Shown one piece after another: positions 40,874-49,415 of a stretch of DNA of 64,000 nt. The notes beneath the pieces are model-generated. The model was not told where the DNA came from, did not search any database, and saw only the letters and a list, made by a program, of their open reading frames with translations. This DNA is from CALFMR01 sp035550595. Lineage in GTDB: Bacteria; Acidobacteriota; Vicinamibacteria; Vicinamibacterales; SCN-69-37. Numbering within the stretch: position 1 is the first letter of the stretch; each line of letters begins with the position of its first letter. The translations under genes and the position numbers were made by a program. The stretch covers positions 1 through 64,000 of the forward strand of contig DASZOV010000124.1 in NCBI GenBank assembly GCA_035550595.1, in the 5' to 3' direction.

Positions 40874-43192
40874 GTGCCTGTCCCGTCGACCTGTCTCGGC
40901 TTTCCCCGTATCGGACGCCATCGCGAGCTGAAACGCGCGCTCGAAGCCTACTGGGCCGGCCGCGCGACCGCCGATCACCTACTCGACACGGCCGCGCACA
41001 TCAGACGCGAACACTGGACCGCGATGCACGAGGCAGGTCTTCGCGAGGTGCCAGTCGGCGACTTCGCGCTCTACGACCACGTGCTGGACGCGGCGGTGCT
41101 CGTCGGCGCCATTCCGAGACGCTACACGGCCGTCGACGATCCACTCGCGCGCTATTTCGCCATGGCGCGCGGACTGCAGCGCCCGGATCTCGGCGTCGAT
41201 CTCGCGGCGCTCGAGATGACGAAGTGGTTCGACACGAACTACCACTACATCGTCCCCGAGATCGCGGCCGGCCAGACGTTCAGGCTCGATGCCGCATCGC
41301 TCTTCCAGCAGCTTGATGAAGCGCGCGCACTTGGCCTCGACGCTCGGCCGGTGCTCCTTGGGCCCGTGACGTTCCTGCTCTTGTCCAAGTCCGCGGAGAG
41401 CCACGCTCACGACGTCACGCCGCTCGATGCGCTGCCGGCGCTCCTGCCGATCTACGAGGCGTTGCTCAGTGAACTGGCGTCACGTGGCGTCACGTCCGTG
41501 CAGCTCGACGAGCCGTGTCTCGTGCTCGATCTCGACGATCGCTCGCGCGCGGCCTGTCGCACGGCGTTCACCGCGCTCACGAACGTGCCTGGACGCCCGC
41601 GGCTGCAACTCACGACGTACTTCGGCGCGATCGACGACAACCTCGAGCTCGCCCTCGCGTCGGGCTGCGACACGCTGCACGTCGATCTGACGCGCGGAGC
41701 CGCCGACCTCGAGACCGTCTTTGCGCGTCTGCCGCGCACGATGTCGTTGTCGATGGGCGTCGTCGATGGACGCAACATCTGGCGCACCGACCTCGACGCC
41801 GCGCACGCGCTCGTCCACCGCGCGGTCGAGACGCTCGGCGCCAATCGCGTCGCCGTCTCGTCCTCGTGCTCGCTCCTGCACGCGCCAATCGACCTCGTGT
41901 CCGAATCGCACCTCGACGCGGAACTGACGAGCTGGTTGGCGTTTGCCGTGCAGAAGCTGTCGGAGATCGCCGCTGTCGCCGACACGGCCGACGCTCCTGT
42001 CCCACCTGACACACCAGCCTTCACTGCCGCACGTGCGGCCCTCGCCAGCCGTCGCGCCTCGCCACGAACGAAACGGCCGGAGGTCCGAGCGCGAGCTGCT
42101 GCCGTCGATGCGTCGATGGAGCGCCGCAGCGAGCCCTTCCCCGCTCGCGCGGCGAAACAGGCTGCGCGTCTGCACCTCCCGCTGCTGCCGACGACGACCA
42201 TCGGGTCGTTTCCGCAGACACGCGAGGTCCGCGATGCGCGGGCGGCCTGGCGGGACGGACGCATGAGCGGTCCTGACTACACGCGCTTCCTTCGGGACGC
42301 CATTCGCGCATGTGTCGAGCGGCAGGAGGCCATTGGCCTCGACGTGCTCGTCCACGGCGAGTTCGAGCGGACCGACATGGTCGAGTACTTCGGCGCCGAG
42401 CTCGACGGCTTCGCCTTCACCGAGAACGGTTGGGTCCAAAGCTACGGCTCGCGCTCCGTCAAGCCGCCCGTGCTCTACGGCGACGTCATTCGCCGGCGGC
42501 CGATGACCGTCGACTGGTCGCGCTTCGCCCAGTCGCTCACCACGCGGCCGATGAAGGGCATGCTGACGGGCCCGGTCACGATTCTCCAATGGTCGTTCGT
42601 GCGCGACGACCAGTCGCGCGCCGAGACCTGCCGTCAGATCGCGCTCGCGCTTCGCGACGAAGTCGCCGATCTCGAAACCGCCGGCCTGGCCATCGTGCAG
42701 GTCGACGAGCCAGCCATTCGCGAGGGACTCCCGCTCCGCCGGCACGATCGGCCGGCGTATCTCGACTGGGCGGTCGCCGCCTTCCGGCTCGCGACGAGCG
42801 GTGCGGCATCCGACACGCAGATTCACACGCACATGTGCTACTCGGAGTTCGGCGACATGCTACCGGCCATCGCGGCCATGGACGCCGACGTCCTGTCGAT
42901 CGAAAGCTCGCGGTCGCGCATGGAGCTCGTCGAGGACTTCGCCACGTTCAGCTATCCCAACGCGATCGGTCCAGGCGTGTACGACATCCACTCGCCGCGC
43001 GTGCCGACCGTCGACGAGATTAGTGCGCTCCTCGAGCGTGCCGCCGCGGTCATTCCCATCGAGCGGCTCTGGGTGAATCCGGACTGCGGCCTGAAGACAC
43101 GCGGCTGGACGGAGGTCGAGGCAGCGCTCGCCAACATGGTCGCCGCCGCCCGGCGCAAGCGCGAAACGCTGGCACTCACTCCGCGCGCATGA
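40874..43192 (+). CDS. metE: cobalamin-independent methionine synthase
   Basis: 772 aa; transfers a methyl group from methyltetrahydropteroyl-polyglutamate to homocysteine. The GTG at 40874 is chosen because AAGGAG lies nine bases upstream and VPVPSTCLGFPRIGRHRELK matches the family N-terminus. The N-terminal barrel is followed after about residue 430 by the catalytic barrel: TTTIGSFPQTREVRDARAAW, HGEFERTDMVEYF, MLTGPVTILQWS. Zinc ligands are in HTHMCYSEFGD (His, Cys), ESSRSRMEL (Glu) and WVNPDCGLKTRGW (Cys). A cobalamin riboswitch precedes it, so it should be made only when B12 is scarce. Its 3' end overlaps the convergent permease gene by 17 bp. Confidence 0.95.
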   Translation: MPVPSTCLGFPRIGRHRELKRALEAYWAGRATADHLLDTAAHIRREHWTAMHEAGLREVPVGDFALYDHVLDAAVLVGAIPRRYTAVDDPLARYFAMARGLQRPDLGVDLAALEMTKWFDTNYHYIVPEIAAGQTFRLDAASLFQQLDEARALGLDARPVLLGPVTFLLLSKSAESHAHDVTPLDALPALLPIYEALLSELASRGVTSVQLDEPCLVLDLDDRSRAACRTAFTALTNVPGRPRLQLTTYFGAIDDNLELALASGCDTLHVDLTRGAADLETVFARLPRTMSLSMGVVDGRNIWRTDLDAAHALVHRAVETLGANRVAVSSSCSLLHAPIDLVSESHLDAELTSWLAFAVQKLSEIAAVADTADAPVPPDTPAFTAARAALASRRASPRTKRPEVRARAAAVDASMERRSEPFPARAAKQAARLHLPLLPTTTIGSFPQTREVRDARAAWRDGRMSGPDYTRFLRDAIRACVERQEAIGLDVLVHGEFERTDMVEYFGAELDGFAFTENGWVQSYGSRSVKPPVLYGDVIRRRPMTVDWSRFAQSLTTRPMKGMLTGPVTILQWSFVRDDQSRAETCRQIALALRDEVADLETAGLAIVQVDEPAIREGLPLRRHDRPAYLDWAVAAFRLATSGAASDTQIHTHMCYSEFGDMLPAIAAMDADVLSIESSRSRMELVEDFATFSYPNAIGPGVYDIHSPRVPTVDEISALLERAAAVIPIERLWVNPDCGLKTRGWTEVEAALANMVAAARRKRETLALTPRA

Positions 43193-45917
43193 CGACCATC
43201 GCGTCGACCTCTGTCGCACGCCGCGCCGGCCACCAGGCGGCAACGAGCGCGGCGACCGCGACAACTCCTCCGACGACGATGTAGGTCAGGGGATCGCCGG
43301 GCCGTACCTCGTACAACCATGCGGTCAGTGTGCGTGAGGCGCCGAGCGAGATCGCGAGGCCCACGACGAGGCCGACCATCGTCAATCCGAACGCACGGCG
43401 CACGATCATCGCGCGCACGGCCGCGGGGCTGGCGCCGAGCGCCAGCCGAATGCCGATCTCGCGCCGCTCCTGCGCGACCGCGTAGGAGAGCGCGCCGTAC
43501 AGACCCAGCAGCGCGACGAGAAACGCCGTCGCGGCGAACGCGACACAGATGGTCAGCATGAAGCGTCGCCAGGCCAGCCACTGCCCCGTGACGTCGTCCA
43601 TTGTCGAGAACTCGGTCGGCAGTTCGGGATCGATCGCGCGCACGATCGCGCGCGCCGGCGCGGCCAGCATCGCGGTCGTGCCGGTCGTGTGCATCACGAT
43701 CGACAGCGTGCGATCCGGACGCTGGCGATAACACGTGTAGACGATCGCCCGCGGCGGCGTGTCGAGTCCCTCGTCGCGGACGTCGCCGACGATGCCGACG
43801 ATCGTCAGCGGCCGAAGATCGCCGTCCATGTTGCCGAAGTCGATGCGCTGGCCAATCGGATCCTGTCCGGGCCAGCGCGAGCGCGCCAGCGACTCGCTGA
43901 TGAGCGCGACGTGTGGCGCGGCCAACGTGTCACGTTCGTCGAACAGCCGGCCGCGCACGAGCGGAATGCCCATCGCGCGAAAGTAACCCTCGCTCGCCAC
44001 GCGGTAGCCGGCATACCCGCCCGGCTGATTCGGGTCGCTCCAGATGTGCCAGAGCGATGACAGATCGCGACGTGCGATGGCGGCGCCAAACGCCGACACG
44101 TCCGACGTGCCCGTGAACACGAGAAAGCCGCCGCTGGCCGTATTGCCCGTGAGAGGCATCGCGTCGACGACACCGACCGCGTCGGCGCCCGGCATCGATC
44201 GCAGCCTGGCGGCGATCTCGTCGACCTGCTGCACACGCCGGGCTTTCGCGCCGTCGTCGGCTTCCGGCGGAAAGAAGCCGTGGTCCTCGACCGGCGGCTG
44301 GTACAACCGGATCGCCGCGACGCCGTCAGATCGAAAGCCCGGGTCGGTGTCGACGAGTCGCATCAGGCTGCGGGTCAACAGTCCCGCTCCAACGAGCAAC
44401 GCGACGCTTGCCGCGAGCTGACCGACGACGAGCACACCCCGCAGACGATGCGACGTCACGGCGCGCGTGGCGCCGGGCTCCTGACGCAGTGCGGCGGTCC
44501 CAACGGCCGAGGTTGCACGCCAGGCAGCCAGACCACCGACCACCAGTCCGACAACGGCAGCAGCGGCAAGAACTGCGAGGACGACGGGCCAGGCGACGTC
44601 GAGCTCGCCGGCCCGCGGCAGCATACGTGGCGCGGTGACGCGAAGCACGTTCGTACTCCACACGGCCACAGCCACCGCCAACACGCCGGCGGCCAACGCC
44701 ATGAGCAGCGTCTCGACGCCGATGTGCCGCACGATGCGCCAGCGGCCGGCGCCAAGCGCCAGCCGCAGCGCCACTTCACGGCCGCGCGCGGCGGCCCGCG
44801 CGAGGAGCAGATTGAGGACGTTCGCGCAGACGATGAGCAGCAGGAACGACGCAGCACCGAGGAGCATCCAGAGCGCCGGACGCACGTCGCCGACGAGATG
44901 GTCCTGCAGACGCGTCACGTCGGCGTCTCGCATGCTGGTGTCCGAGCCGTACTGGACGGCGAGGCGTCGAGCGATCGACGACAGATCGTCGCGGGCGCGT
45001 TCCAGAGAGACGCCGGGAGCCAGCCGGCCGAGTGCGTAGGAATTCCGTCCTGTTCGGCCCGAGGGATGTTCGCGCCACTGCTCAGTCGACGCCCAGATGT
45101 CCGTGCCCGCGGGAAACGCGAACCCCGTCGGCATGACACCGACGACCGTACACAAGACGTCACCAACCCGCAGGGCCGCGCCGGCGAGATCGGCCCGGTC
45201 GCCGAAGTGCTCTCGCCAGAAGGCGGCGCTCACGACGGCCACCGGCGGCGCGCCGAAATGCGACTCGGCGGGAAGAAACGCGCGGCCGCGCGACGGCTGC
45301 ACGCCGATGACGTCGAAGAATGGCTGAGAAACGGAGGCGACGCTCGCGAGCAGCGCCTCGCCGCCCACCATGATCGACACGCGGTCGCCATTCTGATACT
45401 GGGCGAACACCGACAGACTGTGATTCTGCGCGCCGAGATCCTCGAAATTCGGATCCGACACCATGACGCGCGCACCCTTCGCCGTCAGTTCGGAGACCTG
45501 CACGATGCGGCTCGCGTCTGGATATGGCAGCGGCCGCAGCAGGACGTCATAGACGACGGTGAAGAGGACGGCACCGGCGCCGAGCCCCATGGCCAGCGTC
45601 AGCACGACGACGGCGGCGAACCCCGGCGTCCGGCGGAGCCCACGCCAGCCGATCCGCACGTCGCGTGCGACGTCGTCGACAAGCGGCAGCCCGCGGCGTT
45701 CGCGCACGGCCTCGATGGACGGCACGAGCGCACCGACGCGACCGACGGCCGCGCGTCTCGCGGCCTCCGGACTGTAGCCGTGCCGCTGCAGCCGTTCGGC
45801 TTCGAGATCGAGGTGCAGCCGCAGCTCGTCCTCGAGATCACGATCGGCCCGCGCCGGCCGCAGCGTGTTCCACAACCGCGCGAGCCACGCCCGAACGGCA
45901 CCGGAACTCGACCGCAT
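43176..45917 (-). CDS. ADOP-type FtsX/MacB-like ABC permease
   Basis: 913 aa. N-terminal permease-prefix segment (ADRDLEDELRLHLDLEAERLQRHGYSPEAARRAA), then two repeats of MacB periplasmic core plus FtsX permease, giving eight helices. Motifs: RTPGFAAVVVLTLAMGLGAGAVLFTVVYDVLLRPLPYP, QNHSLSVFAQYQ, FWREHFGDRADLAGAALRVGD, RGREVALRLALGAGRWRIVRHIGVETLLMAL and QERREIGIRLALGASPAAVRAMIVRRAF. These 'duplicated orphan permeases' lack a fused ATPase; none is adjacent here and no PadR regulator is present. AGGAGGAGCGC precedes the ATG. Family members probably take part in peptide or lipoprotein export or stress response; function inferred. Confidence 0.9.
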   Translation of the reverse strand: MRSSSGAVRAWLARLWNTLRPARADRDLEDELRLHLDLEAERLQRHGYSPEAARRAAVGRVGALVPSIEAVRERRGLPLVDDVARDVRIGWRGLRRTPGFAAVVVLTLAMGLGAGAVLFTVVYDVLLRPLPYPDASRIVQVSELTAKGARVMVSDPNFEDLGAQNHSLSVFAQYQNGDRVSIMVGGEALLASVASVSQPFFDVIGVQPSRGRAFLPAESHFGAPPVAVVSAAFWREHFGDRADLAGAALRVGDVLCTVVGVMPTGFAFPAGTDIWASTEQWREHPSGRTGRNSYALGRLAPGVSLERARDDLSSIARRLAVQYGSDTSMRDADVTRLQDHLVGDVRPALWMLLGAASFLLLIVCANVLNLLLARAAARGREVALRLALGAGRWRIVRHIGVETLLMALAAGVLAVAVAVWSTNVLRVTAPRMLPRAGELDVAWPVVLAVLAAAAVVGLVVGGLAAWRATSAVGTAALRQEPGATRAVTSHRLRGVLVVGQLAASVALLVGAGLLTRSLMRLVDTDPGFRSDGVAAIRLYQPPVEDHGFFPPEADDGAKARRVQQVDEIAARLRSMPGADAVGVVDAMPLTGNTASGGFLVFTGTSDVSAFGAAIARRDLSSLWHIWSDPNQPGGYAGYRVASEGYFRAMGIPLVRGRLFDERDTLAAPHVALISESLARSRWPGQDPIGQRIDFGNMDGDLRPLTIVGIVGDVRDEGLDTPPRAIVYTCYRQRPDRTLSIVMHTTGTTAMLAAPARAIVRAIDPELPTEFSTMDDVTGQWLAWRRFMLTICVAFAATAFLVALLGLYGALSYAVAQERREIGIRLALGASPAAVRAMIVRRAFGLTMVGLVVGLAISLGASRTLTAWLYEVRPGDPLTYIVVGGVVAVAALVAAWWPARRATEVDAMVVMRAE

Positions 45918-46000
45918 GCGCTCCTCCTATCCGACGTTCGAATGGAGCGTAGCCGAGGCTTTATTGTGTTGTCAAATAGAGACGGGGCGTCGCTGGCCCT

Positions 46001-46165
46001 GTCATCTTCTTTGCAGCGGCGCGGGGGGCCGCTGTCGCTCTCTTCGGTGCAGCGAGGTCTGCGCGGCGTGACAGTCGTCTTCTTTGCAGTGGCGCGGGGC
46101 CCCACCCCCGCGCTACGCGCTTCGGCGCCTCACTACGTTCGGGCCTTGCGGTGTCATCTTTTTTC
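46001..46165. repeat. dispersed hairpin repeat, two tandem units
   Basis: Units begin GTCATCTTCTTTGCAGCG (46001; truncated and diverged) and GTCGTCTTCTTTGCAGTGGC (about 46074). The second carries GCGCGGGGCCCCACCCCCGCGC, CTACGCGCTTCGGCGCC and CACTACGTTCGGGCCTTGCGG, then GTGTCATCTTTTTT. Same family as 2772-2864 and 13244-13452. Between 45918 and 46288 no gene was seen; the rest of that stretch is G+C- and T-rich spacer. Confidence 0.75.
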
Positions 46166-46246
46166 ATTTGGTTTGCATTGTCCCCCTTCGCGATCTTCGC
46201 AACTTCGCGTGAGGCTTCCAGCCTGTCCTTTTTTTCTCGTTCTGCC

Positions 46247-46278
46247 TTGACATCCCCTCCCCCCAGCCCCAATATCTA
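46247..46278 (+). promoter_or_regulatory. possible promoter of the nrdA riboswitch transcript
   Basis: TTGACA at 46247-46252 and TATCTA at 46273-46278, with a rather long 20-bp spacer (AATATC two bases earlier would give 18). The start of transcription would lie near 46285, next to the riboswitch. Confidence 0.4.
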
Positions 46279-46287
46279 GGCCATCAT

Positions 46288-46475
46288 GGTCGTCCGACCC
46301 CACGATGTCGGGCGTGAAGAGGGAATCCGGTGCGCCGCTCGGGCGGCAAAGCCGGAGCTGACTCCGCAACTGTAAGCGGTGAGCCGTTCGTCGATGTTCT
46401 GCCACTGGCCTCGTGCCGGGAAGGCTGGACGAGACGGTGACGACCCGCGAGCCAGGAGACCTGCCGTGATCGAAA
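46288..46475 (+). promoter_or_regulatory. cobalamin riboswitch upstream of nrdAB
   Basis: Boxes in order: GTGAAGAGGGAATCCGGTG, CCGGAGCTGACTCCGCAACT and TAAGCGGTGAGCC, GCCACTGG, GTGCCGGGAAGGCTGGACGA and CGCGAGCCAGGAGACCTGCC, followed by GTGAT. This is a textbook class I cobalamin aptamer. About 105 nt of expression platform lead to the nrdA ribosome-binding site (GGAGG at 46570-46574); G/C hairpins there may hide it. B12 would lower synthesis of this B12-independent reductase. Confidence 0.94.
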
Positions 46476-46580
46476 GCACGTCCTCGGGCGGGGTGCCCCG
46501 AGCGGCGCGATGGCCGTGCCGGCCCTGGCACGGCGTCGCGTAGTCGTCTCGCGCACCGTCCGCCCCATCGGAGGTTCGCG

Positions 46581-49415
46581 ATGTCTCAGTCGGCTGCGCT
46601 CGTCTCGTCTCCACCCGCCGGAATCCCTGCCGCGCCGCCACCCGCGGCCGCGCCTGCGCTCTACGTCATTCGCCGCATGGGCACGCGTTCGCCATGGGAC
46701 GCGACGAAGATCGCCGCGGCCATGACCAAGGCGTTCCTTGCCGTCGAAGGCGAGGGCGCGTTGGGATCGACGCGGGTCCACGAGGTCGTCGCCGCGCTGA
46801 CACGGCAGGTGGCCGACTCGCTCGAGCGGCGGTCGGACGGCTCACGCGCGCTGCACATCGAAGACATCCAGGACCAGGTGGAGCTGGCGCTGATGCGCGC
46901 CGGACACCACAAGGTCGCGCGCGCCTATGTGCTCTATCGCGAGTCGCGCGCCGAAGCGCGCCGTGCCGCGGCCGAGACGACGCCGCGTGCGTATCGCGTC
47001 CGACAGGTGGACGGCACGCTCGTGCCGCTCGATCGTGAGGCCTGGCGGCGGAGTCTCGAGGCGGCCTGCCGCGGGCTCGCATCGGTGTCGGCCGATCGCG
47101 TGCTCGAGACCGCCGAACCGAACATCTACGACGAGATCGCCGAAGCCGACCTGATGGTCGCCTCCACGCTCGCGGCCCGCGCGCTCATCGATCGCCAGCC
47201 GGAATACACCTACGTCAGCGCGCGTCTCCTGCTCGCGTCGCTCGCGGTCGAAGCGCTCGGCTTCGTCCAGGGCGAAGCGCCGAGCCCGATGGCGTTCAGC
47301 ATCGATCGACTCGAGGACGAATACCGGGCCTACTTCCCCGCGTACATCCAGCGCGCGATCGATCTCGAGCTGGCCGCGCCTGAGCTCGCCTCGTTCGATC
47401 TCGATCGACTGGCCGCCGCGATCCGCCCCGAGCGCGATCGGCAGTTCCAACTGCTGGGCCTGCAGACGCTCTACGATCGCTACTTCCTGCACCACGACGG
47501 CGTGCGATTCGAGCTGCCGCAGGCCTTCTTCCTGCGTGTGGCCATGGGCCTGGCACTCAACGAGCCGGACCGCGAGGCGCGTGCCATCGAGTTCTACGAC
47601 CTGCTGTCGTCGTTCGACTTCATGTGCTCGACGCCGACGCTCTTCAACGCGGGCACGCGTCGGCCGCAACTCTCGTCGTGCTTCCTCACGACGGTGAGCG
47701 ACGACCTCCCGGGCATCTTCAAGGCCATCAGCGACAACGCGCTGCTCTCGAAGTACGCCGGCGGGCTCGGCAACGACTGGACGCGCGTGCGCGGCCTCGG
47801 TGCGGCCATCAAAGGCACCAACGGCCGCTCCCAGGGCGTCGTTCCTTTCCTGAAGATCGCGAACGACACGGCCATCGCCGTCAACCAGGGCGGCAAGCGC
47901 AAGGGCGCGGTGTGCGCGTATCTCGAGGTGTGGCACGTCGACATCGAGGAGTTCCTCGACCTGCGCAAGAACACGGGCGACGACCGCCGGCGCACGCACG
48001 ACATGCACACGGCAGCCTGGATTCCCGATCTCTTCATGCAGCGCGTCGAGGCCGACGCGGAATGGACGTTGTTCTCGCCGGACGAAGTGCCCGACCTGCA
48101 CGATCGCACCGGCTGCGCATTCGCGGAGGCGTATGTCGCCGCCGAGGCACGCGCGGACCGCGGCGAACTGCGCGTCTTCCGCCGGATGCGCGCCGTCGAT
48201 CTCTGGCGCCGGCTTCTGACGATGCTGTTCGAGACGGGGCACCCGTGGGTGACGTTCAAGGACGCGTGCAATCTTCGCTCGCCGCAGCAGCACACCGGCG
48301 TCGTCCACTCGTCGAATCTGTGCACCGAAATCACGCTCAACACGTCGGACGAGGAAGTCGCCGTGTGCAATCTCGGGTCGATCAACCTCGCCGCGCACGT
48401 CACGCCCGACGGACTCGACGAGGCGAAGCTCGCGCGGACGGTGGCGACGGCCGTGCGCATGCTCGACAACGTGATCGACGTGAACTTCTACACGATTCCC
48501 GAGGCGCATCGATCGAACGTGCGCCATCGGCCGGTCGGCCTCGGCCTCATGGGCTTCCAGGACGCGCTGCACACGCTCCGTGTGCCCTACGCGTCGGATG
48601 CGGCCGTCGCCTTTGCCGACACGAGCATGGAAGCGATCGCCTTCCATGCGATCGCGGCGTCCGCGGATCTGGCCGCCGAACGCGGCCGCTATGCGTCGTT
48701 CGACGGCTCGCTCTGGAGCCAGGGCGTGCTGCCGATCGACTCACTCGATCGGTTGGCCGAGGCGCGCAATCCCGGCGATCTCGAGGTCGATCGCTCGCGC
48801 CGCCTCGACTGGGACGCGCTGCGAACACGCGTGCGCACGGGCGGCCTGCGCCACTCGAACATCATGGCGATCGCGCCGACCGCGACGATCTCGAACATCT
48901 GCGGCGTCAGCCCGTCGATCGAGCCGACGTTCCAGAACCTCTACGTCAAGGCCAACATGTCGGGCAACTTCACGGTCGTCAATCACGCACTCGTGCACGA
49001 CCTCGAAGCGCGCGGCCTGTGGGACGACGTGATGGTCAACGATCTCAAGTACTACGACGGGAGCCTGGCCGCCATCGCGCGCGTGCCACGCGATCTCGCT
49101 GAGCTCTACGCGACGGCGTTCGAGATCGATCCCGAATGGCTCATTCGTGCGGGCGCGCGGCGACAAAAGTGGATCGACCAGGCTCAGTCGCTCAACCTAT
49201 ACGTCGCCGAGCCCAGCGGACGCCGGCTCGATGCCATCTACCGCCTCGCGTGGCGATCGGGACTGAAGACGACGTATTACCTGCGGTCTCGAGGCGCGAC
49301 ACACGTCGAGCGCAGCACGCTCGACGGACCGGATCGACGGTTGAATGCCGTCGCCGTTCCCACGAACGGTGCAACGTGCACGCTCGGCGATCCGAACTGC
49401 GAGGCCTGCCAGTGA
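46581..49415 (+). CDS. nrdA: ribonucleotide reductase large subunit (NrdA, class I)
   Basis: 944 aa; reduces ribonucleoside diphosphates to deoxyribonucleotides. The ATG at 46581 follows GGAGG. An ATP-cone (about 27-125; LYVIRRMGTRSPWDATKIAAAM to RAGHHKVARAYVLYR) senses ATP/dATP, and a second cone-like segment follows (about 130-225). The catalytic barrel shows RRPQLSSCFLT (first redox Cys), SSNLCTEI with the thiyl-radical Cys and general-base Glu, VAVCNLGSINL (second redox Cys), MAIAPTATISNICGVSPSIEP, and the swinging-arm CEAC at the C-terminus. Long form with extra N-terminal regulation, as in chlamydial class Ic enzymes. It overlaps nrdB by four bases. Confidence 0.95.
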   Translation: MSQSAALVSSPPAGIPAAPPPAAAPALYVIRRMGTRSPWDATKIAAAMTKAFLAVEGEGALGSTRVHEVVAALTRQVADSLERRSDGSRALHIEDIQDQVELALMRAGHHKVARAYVLYRESRAEARRAAAETTPRAYRVRQVDGTLVPLDREAWRRSLEAACRGLASVSADRVLETAEPNIYDEIAEADLMVASTLAARALIDRQPEYTYVSARLLLASLAVEALGFVQGEAPSPMAFSIDRLEDEYRAYFPAYIQRAIDLELAAPELASFDLDRLAAAIRPERDRQFQLLGLQTLYDRYFLHHDGVRFELPQAFFLRVAMGLALNEPDREARAIEFYDLLSSFDFMCSTPTLFNAGTRRPQLSSCFLTTVSDDLPGIFKAISDNALLSKYAGGLGNDWTRVRGLGAAIKGTNGRSQGVVPFLKIANDTAIAVNQGGKRKGAVCAYLEVWHVDIEEFLDLRKNTGDDRRRTHDMHTAAWIPDLFMQRVEADAEWTLFSPDEVPDLHDRTGCAFAEAYVAAEARADRGELRVFRRMRAVDLWRRLLTMLFETGHPWVTFKDACNLRSPQQHTGVVHSSNLCTEITLNTSDEEVAVCNLGSINLAAHVTPDGLDEAKLARTVATAVRMLDNVIDVNFYTIPEAHRSNVRHRPVGLGLMGFQDALHTLRVPYASDAAVAFADTSMEAIAFHAIAASADLAAERGRYASFDGSLWSQGVLPIDSLDRLAEARNPGDLEVDRSRRLDWDALRTRVRTGGLRHSNIMAIAPTATISNICGVSPSIEPTFQNLYVKANMSGNFTVVNHALVHDLEARGLWDDVMVNDLKYYDGSLAAIARVPRDLAELYATAFEIDPEWLIRAGARRQKWIDQAQSLNLYVAEPSGRRLDAIYRLAWRSGLKTTYYLRSRGATHVERSTLDGPDRRLNAVAVPTNGATCTLGDPNCEACQ

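Noticed and set aside
46842..48647. 601-codon open frame antisense to nrdA
   Set aside because: Shadow of the nrdA reading frame, with Arg/Val/His-rich sequence and no domain.
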